From Tetracladium setigerum (lineage: Eukaryota; Ascomycota; Leotiomycetes; Helotiales), in the NCBI GenBank assembly GCA_031472005.1, contig PZJY01000009.1, positions 1,922,001-1,986,000 of the forward strand: DNA of 64,000 nucleotides, read 5' to 3'. The notes under the pieces were generated by a model. The model saw nothing but the letters and a program-made list of their open reading frames with translations, was not told where the DNA came from and did no database searches. Of this stretch, positions 56,178 to 64,000 are shown one piece after another. The position numbers and the translations under genes were made by a program. Numbering within the stretch: position 1 is the first letter of the stretch; every line of letters starts with the position of its first letter.

Positions 56178-56851
56178 TATGGATCTTTTCTCTCTCGAGA
56201 GAGAGTTCCTTGCGGTTGGTTGGTTGGTTGGCTGGATTTTGAGATTCGTATTGGAATTTATGCAACTTTTTGGTCCAGGTAGTTCGGTAGGGTGTTGAAT
56301 TCATGAAAAAAATCAGGGGCTTTGGGGATTTGTGTGAATTTATAAATCGATGGGCTTGATGGTACTGGAAACTTGAGACTGAAAACGGAACTAAATTTCT
56401 TCAAAACTTTTCGGTCATACCACCGGTGTACTAATTAACGGACGGTTTTGAAGCTTAAGAAAAGCCTAAAACAACTTCAAATTCCAAAACTAGTTATTGC
56501 TACTCGCTAGTGTGTTCTTAAAGTCGCGTAGAACATTAAATCAGGTGGAGTAGACTGAAGCTTCAAATTTAACTAAGCCAAACAGGAAGGAGTCTTGCTT
56601 TCTTAGGAAAGAGTAAAAACTCAAACCCAGCTTCCTCCCCGACACTTTCCTTTCTTTTCCTTTTTCTTTTCAGTTCTGTTGTTTTACACATCCGAAGTGT
56701 CTTTCAACTAAAACAGCTGTATTATATTCCTGCCCATTACTTCACCACATACAGTACTTAAGCTACTTACCAAATCTCACTCACCAAAACAAACACACAC
56801 ACTCCTCACTTACCCAATTCGCACATCTCGACAAGTATCAACTATCAAAAT
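56178..56851. other. divergent intergenic region
   Basis: 674 bp between two divergent small membrane-protein genes. It contains a GGTTGGTTGGTTGG run at about 56214-56229 and a C/A-rich leader at 56740-56850 ahead of the plus-strand start. No other element assigned. Confidence 0.45.
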
Positions 56852-57333
56852 ATGCCCCACCAAACCCCCGAACCATCCCCCGTCTCCGTCACCACCCCAT
56901 CATCAACCCACGAGCATCATCCCCACGAGCATCATCCCCACTAATACTCCACGATCAACCCTCCACAATCACCAAACAAGGCCGAATCAGCACTCCCTAC
57001 GTCCTCGTAATAACCCTCGCTATCCTCATCTTTCTCATCATCTCATCCATCATCGGATATTGTATCGTTAAGCGTTCGAAGAGAAAGGCGTTGGAGCGGT
57101 GTTTGGAAAGGGGTGTTGAGAGGAGGTGGGCTTATGAGAATGTGGGTGTTGAGCGGAGAGTAGGAAGGAAGATGGATGGTGAGAGGGATGGTGGTGAGAG
57201 GGAGAGGGAGAGGGGTGGGGAGAGGGAGGGAGGTAGTGAGATGCGTTTGGGGAGGCAGGAGCGACGACCCGCAAGCGTTGGGGGTGGAAGTTTGGGAGGG
57301 GATGGGGAGAGATTGATGGGTGCTATTGTTTGA
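56852..57333 (+). CDS. small single-pass membrane protein
   Basis: A candidate gene of about 160 aa. From the ATG at 56852 the frame encodes a Pro/Ser/Thr-rich start with a His-rich repeat (HEHHP twice, from a 15-nt tandem duplication at about 56910-56939). It then breaks at a CCCC run (56936-56939); with one C added it continues through a membrane helix (YVLVITLAILIFLIISSIIGYCIV), a basic stop-transfer block (KRSKRKA) and an Arg/Glu/Gly-rich tail to TGA at 57331-57333. Topology (N-out, basic C-tail inside) is predicted. No family recognised. The clean continuity after a one-base change is the main support. Confidence 0.5.
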
Positions 57334-58169
57334 GGTCTTGAGTTCTTCTCTGCGGGTGGAATGGAACCGGAAAGAGAAACACTGTATGATATTTTGTGTT
57401 TAGCTGGTTAGACAGGTATAGGTTTTGGTTCCGTGTTTTTGTTAAAGGCGACTGACATAGATGAGATTGAGGGTGGACCGGGAGGAGCTAGAATTAAGCA
57501 TCATCGCAGACCTAATCAGTCAATACGTTACAATTAAAGTCTTCCAAGCGATTGATCATCAATGCTCCGTGCGATGCGCTTTGAAAAGTCGTCTACTTCC
57601 GACTTTCAAGATTGAGAGTTACTTGCAACGTGATCTTGTGTATAGGACGAAGTCTTGAAAATCTCCCATCTGGCTTCAGCTCTAGACCAGAAAGCCCGAT
57701 TTTCTTATCTTCCTAAGTTAGGAGTGAATTCCAAGGTGATATGTGCATAGGAGCATTGACAGCACGAAGAACAAATTCTAGAAGCGGAACAACAAAACTG
57801 GCAATCTCCTCATCTATATAAGTTGGGTATGCTGCTAACATAAACATAATAATAACATCCTATCCAAAAACATAGACGGATCAAAAATTGAAACATGACA
57901 TCGCTAAATGCAACGCATACAAAAAATCATTAAGAGTAAGCAATTTCCATGCTAATAATACGTTCGTTTCGCCCATTTCCTATATCCAGTTCCATGCCCA
58001 GCGATATCCCAAAAGATGTACTTATGCTCGTACTTCTGCTACGCCGTGCCGCTCTGCTCGCTGCAAAAAATTCCCAAAATCCCAAAATCGCAAAATAGAT
58101 AAACATAGCTAAAGATAACTGGCAAGAGGCTGTTATGAAACTTGTGGCACCCTGTTCGCATCCCTCGGC
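57334..58169. other. convergent intergenic spacer
   Basis: 836 bp with short ORFs (57461-57658, 57888-58112) that lack motifs; AT-rich around 57830-57960. It holds the 3' regions of both flanking genes. Confidence 0.5.
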
Positions 58170-61100
58170 TCAGGGAATGGCATTCAGCTCCTCACGTTGT
58201 CTCAAGTACTTCTTGGCCAACTCGTCGCCACCTGCGGCAGACAGGCCCATCCAGTGATAAGCAATGCACATTGTGGATGGATCGCTCCTCTCTCTGTCGC
58301 CATCCTTTCCGGCACTGCCACTGCCGTGCATCTCCATGACCTGCGCCTTGAACGTTTCTCTCGGCTTGCTGAGCGGCGCTGTTACTCGCTCAACAAGTTC
58401 GGGGTGAGTGAGGTAGAAGATGGCAAGTTCGCGTTCTGCGACTGGATCTCCCTCTCGGGCAGTAATCACCCACATCTTGCCAGCATCTTGCATGCTGTAC
58501 TTCATGTGCTCACCTGAAGCTGTCGTTGTGGGGATTTCAGGGTGGCCCGGTGTGTTTGATGAAAGTGTTGTTTTGCGAGTTTGAGTGTAATGGACAACTA
58601 CCTCATCGGCAATCTCAATGATGGTTCGGCACACATCTTGCTTTAAGCCCAGAGCTGCCAAGCCGGCGTCCCAGAATGCTTTTCCACGTTCAGTCTTATC
58701 AAGTACAGCCGCAGGTACGAACGAGGCTATGAATTGAAGATCACGGAAGAGCGTTTTAGGGCGAATGTCAGCATCGCGGAATAGATCTTGAAGAACTTCG
58801 ACGATCATATCTGTGCTTGCTGGATTTGGCTGGGAAATGGCACGGTCGGTGCGGTGGACAGGGGATGGAAGATCCAGAGTATGCGACCGTCTCTCCCGGC
58901 AATTGTCAATCGCTTCTTCTAGATTCTTTGCTCGGGGAGCGTTGTTCAAATTCTCATTGTGACCAAAAGCATTGATGTGCTGAACTTCTGCAGGAGGAAT
59001 AGTAGTTGCTGTCAAGGTTTCCTGTCGAATGCGTGGACGGCGCGGCCCGAAGGTGTTAGGAATGCGATGATGAGATGCTCCAATTCGAATAACGCATTTA
59101 GTTTAGTGTATGGATTTGGATGAACTGAGAACATTCTGAGAAGACGATGGAAAGCCTTTCGATATGGGAAATCAGGAGAGTCTGGTTCTTTCATCGCAAC
59201 AAGCTTGCGCGAGGAAGAGGACATTGGATGTGCTCCACTGTTGCAGCACTGTCAACAGTTGAGGGAACATCTGAGCCAGCACGCTCTGAAGAACGTGTGC
59301 TATTAGAAGACACTCTCTCCATCCGCTCCCCATAGCTGGCAAGGCGGTCGATGGGAGTTTCTGGTTTCTGGGCCCCACGAAGGTCTCTGAAGCTTTTCTT
59401 CTTCTCTAGAGTTCGTCTCTTAAGCTTTCTTCGCACCTTTCGTTCTGCTCGCTCTTTTCTTTCAATACAATCTTGGCCCAGATCTCCTGAGAACCAAGAA
59501 TCCGTCTCACTTCCACGAGCATACACCAACGTGCCAAGATCACTGATGAGCAGACTTGTCAAGGTCTGCTTGAGCTCAACAAGAAATCGTTGTTTTGATT
59601 CATTGCTTCGTTCCTCTTTCATCATGACAGTCTCATTTGTCGAAGATGCGGTGCCTGGACGGAGGCTAGTGATGCTTGGTGTTGGTGATCTTGTTCGAGT
59701 TTGGAATGGAGACCAGAACGTGGCCGCAGAATCAGCATTGTACACCGGGCTTGACATTCCAAAGAAATCCTGTGAATCCATGAGGTCGCCGGTTGTGCTC
59801 ATCCTTGACATGCTAAATCTACCCGAATCGAAACTCTGTTGAGAACTGTTGCGAGCTGACATTGAACGAAGATCTCTCAACCCACCAGTTCGAGAGAAGT
59901 CTGTGCTGCGGAGGCCCCGTTTTCCAGAATCGGCGTCGTTTGGATCATCTCCAGAGATACTGAGTGATCCAAATCCATTAATGAAGAGATCGCCTTTTTG
60001 CCTACCGCTATCAAGGATTTTCTTGTCGCGCTGATAGAGCTCGCTGGCCCATAGAACCGGTCCATCCATCACTCCTTCACCAACAAGTTTGTTGATACAT
60101 GCTTCAATCTCGAGGCAGAACCGGTGGATTCTTTCTTCTCCTTTGCAGAAGTTCTCGATCCCAAATTGGGATAGCCAACGTAAGGTCTTTTCTGATTGCT
60201 CATCGGAAAGTTTGTTTGGACCACCCTGTTCATCCACAGCGGCCATCATATCAAGCATCTGTGCCTCGGTTCTCACAAGGAAGTTGTTGGTTGATGGTCG
60301 TGAGATGGTGCGTGGCCGAGCGCCAGTTGGTGGAAGGTATGCAAGTTTCTTCGGTAATACCATACGCTTCAAAGCAACTGCAACATTTCGAGCTCCCTCG
60401 TAGGCTGCAGAATTTTTGACATCAGTGACATACCACATTTTATCTCGCAATGCTTTGAGTCGCTTCATCATTGACTCGATGGTAGTATCATGTCGTTCCT
60501 GGGACTGCTTCAGCCACACCAGCCATGCTTCATATTCTTCGATGGCACTGGCAGAGCGTCTTATAGAATCCCGTGGGCCCCGAGAAAAGATACTCAGCAA
60601 AGAAGCAAAGCCATCTCGCTTTAGCGAGACCGACGAAAGTTGATGAAGTTGATTCAAAGTCTTCCAGTACAGGTGTGCATTGACAAAATCGGACTGGGCT
60701 TGACACTGTGCCTCGGCAGACTCAAGCATGCTGATTAGCACGGAAGGTACCTCCTCCGAGCTTTTGCTTGAATCAGAGCCACGTCGTTGCTTCGATCTTG
60801 TGCTTGAAAACTTGTCTGCAATTGGCGAGCCATCATGAAGCCTATATGGATTTCTTGACTGGGTCTGCAACGGAGGGGTTGGTTGGCTGCGGTCTTTCCG
60901 TCTTGGACTTTCCAGCGTGGAAGTTCGATTGCTAAATGTCTTATATTCCGCCTTTGACTCCAAGGACTGTGGGATTTCGTAGTCCTCCACAAGCTTGAGA
61001 ATTGAATCTCGTAGCTGATGGTAATCTTTATCCAAGTCAGGCCGTGATCTTGAAAGGTCATCCTCATCGTCACTGCTCGTGGTGAACTCCTCATCTTCGC

Positions 61101-63386
61101 CTTCTTCGTCAGGATCATGTCGCATTTGTGTTGATAAACTCTGGCCATCAGGTGACATGAACAGAACGGTCCAACGCTCAGCGCATGGGTGACAGCTTCC
61201 CGAAACCCCATCCATGCCTAAAGCTCGCGTCATTTCCGTAACGGCAAGCCGTAGGTCGTAGCTATCATCGTCATAAAGTCTCAGGCGTTGATTTTGATTC
61301 GAAGAGGTGAAAGACCCCGATGAAAATCTTTGCGTTCCAGGATTCTCGTCCAGAAGGGGTTCCCGAGAGGTGGTGATATCGCTGGTTACCGACTCGGCGC
61401 TGCTGATGATAGAGGCATTATCATATGCACCCCGGCCGTATTGGGCGCTGAGCCAATGAGCGTTGAAAACCCAGAAATGGAAGAGGCAGAGGAACGCAAT
61501 CCGTGTATGCTGTTTTCCCTTGTGACGGCACTCAAGGGACGTCTCTCTGGAAAGAGAGCATTTACTAAAGTAACAAGATCCGACGGAGAAAGAACAAGAT
61601 ATGGATGTACTTCAGAAGTCTCTCTTAGCGATGTTATTGATCTCGCTGGAAGCAACTTTGCTTTTGCCCTAGAGGGCCGAACAGCCTTGAAACGGGCCAT
61701 GATGTTTTCAATATGACCTTTGATCAAAATTGGTGTGGACACGGTTTGTTTCCTGGAAGTTAAATTAGTGTAAGACTCCCATGGGGGAAACATCTGCTCT
61801 GTACCAGGTCGCGTCGACTACCAATTTTTGTGCTCTCATAACGACTTCTTTCAAGATCTTTTGTCTCCCGTACTCCGTGATGTGGTACTCTGCAAGCATC
61901 CCAAAACACTAACACAGTTAGCTACTATTGATGCTATTTCAGGTAAAACTTACCTCGGGATGAATGACAACATTGCAAAGGAATACTGTGAAGAGCCATT
62001 TAGAAACAAGGAATTTCCGAGTTCCGGCATGCTTTGCCGGATCAATCTTGCGCAAAATGGCATTTCCTAGTTCAAGGAGACCTTCCGGTATACCACCTGC
62101 TCCGGGATCGTCAATGACCTCAAATAGACCTTGGACAGCGGCGGTATAAAATTCATCAGCAGCAATGGAATCTTTAGCATTGCGCGGTTCGACGCGGATA
62201 CGCGTGCCAGCTTCGTCCTCAGCAGTCTCCAATAAAAAGGCTCCATCCTCAAGGATTTTCATCAGGTACCACTCCATGTTGCTTCGGCCTGACCAGTCAC
62301 GCATGGCAGTCCAAACATTGAGCACAGAACAGATGAACGGATCAGTGGCAGTGTTTCCCTCCATAATCATTCTTGCGCATACGGTGGCCCATACATCTGT
62401 TCTCCTGAGATCCTCCAGGGAATCTGGACCGGCGGAATTTGCAAAGCAAGTATGGATCAACGCAGATAAGGGATCATGACGTTGAAAGGAAAGCAAGCGG
62501 TCAACTGCAGATGGTACATTCGCGGGAGATCTGTTTGCTTGAGCACTTTTAGACTTGGTATGAAATGGCAAAACGGAGTTTACTGCCTCCAATCCTTGAT
62601 GAAAGACAGTCAGAGCAATTGTCTCTGCGGAGGTAAGACTGGAAATGCGGCTGGCCAAATAATCTGGGTTCGTCCGGATTTGAGTAAGAAAGTTCAACAA
62701 CGTGACACGAGAGCGATGGGGAATCTCAAGCATAAAGTTGGGGAGGGCAGCGGATTGTCCCCCGAAGGCTTCTGGCGTCCATTGTCCAAATCAGGCTCCA
62801 AAAGGGCGTAACGACGTGTTGCATCGCAGGAATTCCGGACATCATGAATGGCATTGTACAGATTGGCAAAATGTTTCTTCTCATCGGTCCTAAAATTGTC
62901 AACCAACGTGCGATGCGCAAGTTCTCCGCATCGCGCCAGGCGTGCAGACAACGCCGTAGTAATCAAAGATCTCTGAAGTCGGATGCGAGAATGGGCTCGC
63001 TTTCTCTCCTGGTATGTGGACAGCCTGACCAAATGTGCGAGTTCTTCGAGGCTCGTAGTGGCAGCTGGCGCAGTCACTTCAGATATCTGTGGATTCAGAT
63101 ACTGCGATACATCCTGGATAAGAGGCAAAAGCCGTGGTTTGGAGGAGGGGGTAGTAGGCTCTGAGGGGGTATTCTTCAGGTCTAACACTTGTTTAAGGGG
63201 GTCATTTCTGCGAGATGCAGGAGATGGGGATATCCTCCTCCTTGACGTGCTGCGAGTCCTCTCTCTGTCTGCGGGCTCCTTGTAGGACTGGGGAGGTCTA
63301 TGAGGGCTTCGAGACTGGAATCGATGTAGTCTCGGGGGACTTGTTGATTCGCGGGGGGGAGGGAGTTGGACTTCGGGAGGAAACAT
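58170..63386 (-). CDS. very large conserved-looking cytoplasmic protein, RasGAP-like segment
   Basis: One gene of about 1,700 aa seems to span this interval: exons 61954-63386, 61805-61908 and 58170-61752. The 52-nt second intron (GTACAG...TTCCAG with CTAAT branch) restores frame exactly. Frame is otherwise lost at the C run 62759-62763, the A run 61466-61469, near 59222 and near 59060, each as one missing base. Segments in order: Pro/Ser/Arg-rich N-terminus; helical region (LVRLSTYQERKRAHSRIRLQ); a part reminiscent of a RasGAP-type helical fold (KWLFTVFLCNVVIHPECFGM); Ser-rich low complexity; acidic linker; helical middle (YEAWLVWLKQSQERHDTTIE); a basic coiled coil (RKERAERKVRRKLKRRTLEK); and a C-terminal Sel1-like end (CIAYHWMGLSAAGGDELAKKYL). 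I do not recognise the family; the RasGAP and Sel1 hints are weak. The true start may lie in an upstream exon, since an acceptor-like CTACAG precedes 63386. Confidence 0.6.
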
Positions 63387-63704
63387 GCGTAATCGTGGGC
63401 GACACAGCTGTAGAGTATTAGCAAAATTCCAGAGCTATATATAATGCGCAAGGGAGAGACAAGAAACCACGAGGAGAGGCGTGCGCAGGCCCCGGGAGGG
63501 AGAGACTACGCTGCATGGTTATCATTGCTCCATTTGGCGCCAAAGTTATTTGCGATCTCGAGCTTTCCAGCACCGAGATGCCCAAGTTTGCTTCGTTGCA
63601 ATGGAAGAAGTTGAAGAGGGTAGTTGTGGTGTTTGTTGACTTGGCTGGACGAGGCAATACCGCTTGGTCTGTAGCTGCGGGGCGCTTTAATCTGTGGATG
63701 GGAA
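63387..63704. promoter_or_regulatory. divergent promoter region at right end
   Basis: 318 bp between two divergent starts. It may also hold an upstream exon of the large minus-strand gene (an ATG-led frame at about 63515 followed by a 3' splice-like CTACAG at 63415-63420). The plus-strand open frame through here with a polyglutamine end is considered a shadow. Confidence 0.35.
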
Positions 63705-64000
63705 ATGGGATATCAAGACAACAGCAACAACAGCAACAACAACAATAACCCAGCGATATCGACAACAAAAGCGCTGCTCTCTCCGGACAAGATGGTAGCA
63801 AGAAAAATGGCAAGAAGAAGTATCACAATGAGCAGTCAGAACGAAAAGAATCGGAGCAGAGGGAGGTGCCAGAGTCGCATCGCATCGACGGGTATGGACC
63901 CATCACGCTCCCACATCTCACGTCGATGCTGAGTGGTCGCCGCTGGGAGCCACTGCCAGCAAACACATGCCGGTCATCGAACCCTGCCAATCACAACGGC
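63705..64000 (+). CDS. 5' part of an unrecognised gene
   Basis: The ATG at 63705 opens a frame encoding MGYQDNSNNSNNNNN (from the CAA/CAG-type microsatellite), which then shifts: with one C added to the CCC run at 63749-63751 it continues without stop to the end of the window. The later part is hydrophilic and Lys/Glu-rich (KKNGKKKYHNEQSERKESEQ), then reads GYGPITLPHLTSMLSGRRWE, which looks like folded, conserved protein. No family is recognised. The gene is truncated by the window edge. Confidence 0.45.
63719..63748 (+). repeat. CAA/CAG-type microsatellite
   Basis: About 30 nt of AACARCAAC units within the first codons of the plus-strand gene, encoding Asn/Ser in the gene frame (Gln in another frame). 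Such tracts vary in length between strains. Confidence 0.75.

Noticed and set aside
61330..61793. Open frames on both strands of about 130 codons
   Set aside because: The plus-strand frame is antisense to an exon of the large gene; the minus-strand frame is part of that gene.
61752..61808. A further frameshift in the large minus-strand gene
   Set aside because: A 52-nt intron at 61753-61804 with GTACAG donor, CTAAT branch and TTCCAG acceptor restores the frame, so no error is needed.
63515..63748. Plus-strand ORF ending in polyglutamine
   Set aside because: The glutamine run is the out-of-frame reading of the microsatellite at the start of the 63705 gene; no motif upstream of it.
1..64000. 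Search for CRISPR arrays, rRNA and a secondary-metabolite cluster
   Set aside because: No regularly spaced repeats, no rRNA-like conserved blocks, and the dioxygenase, permease and glycosyltransferases are scattered among housekeeping genes without a backbone synthase.

Overview
The window is nuclear DNA of a filamentous ascomycete (Pezizomycotina). The gene set and protein style suggest Leotiomycetes/Helotiales, but that placement is inference. Genes are split by short introns of about 45-110 nt with GTRNGT donors and CTAAC-like branch sites. Core proteins are of fungal type: Sac1, Rab5/Vps21, Mic60, Sfh5, Ubp15/USP7, Cdc12 septin and Pwp2. Near-identical repeats carry CpA-to-TpA changes, the footprint of repeat-induced point mutation (RIP).

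Layout. 1-12 kb: 5' part of a class III chitinase (-), a weak ORF (-), an Mnn1-type mannosyltransferase (+), a Dal5-like MFS permease (-) and a TauD-type dioxygenase (-). 13-22 kb: SAC1 (-) back to back with a GT31-like glycosyltransferase (+), then Rab5 (+) and MIC60 (+). 23-37 kb: a membrane-anchored lectin-like protein (-), a small tetraspan protein (-), a mitochondrial PDH kinase (-) sharing a promoter with SFH5 (+), then UBP15 (+). 37.4-44.6 kb is an AT-rich accessory block with three poorly conserved gene candidates and a 300-bp inverted repeat enclosing an orphan gene. 44.6-64 kb: a secreted GH106-like rhamnosidase (-), CDC12 (-) sharing a promoter with PWP2 (+), two small membrane proteins, a very large unrecognised protein (-) and the first codons of a divergent gene (+) running off the right end.

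The core genes serve housekeeping roles in endomembrane traffic and phosphoinositides (SAC1, SFH5, Rab5, the glycosyltransferases), mitochondria (MIC60, PDH kinase), septation (CDC12), ribosome assembly (PWP2) and ubiquitin (UBP15). Chitinase, rhamnosidase, permease, dioxygenase and lectin-like protein fit a plant-associated or saprotrophic lifestyle. No secondary-metabolite cluster, CRISPR array, rRNA or convincing tRNA was seen.

An important caveat is that many otherwise well-conserved genes are broken by single-base frame changes, nearly all in short homopolymers. The likeliest cause is uncorrected sequencing or assembly error rather than pseudogenes. Gene spans below therefore follow protein continuity, and each break is stated. 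The most interesting biological object is the inverted promoter-like repeat at 41.87-44.13 kb.
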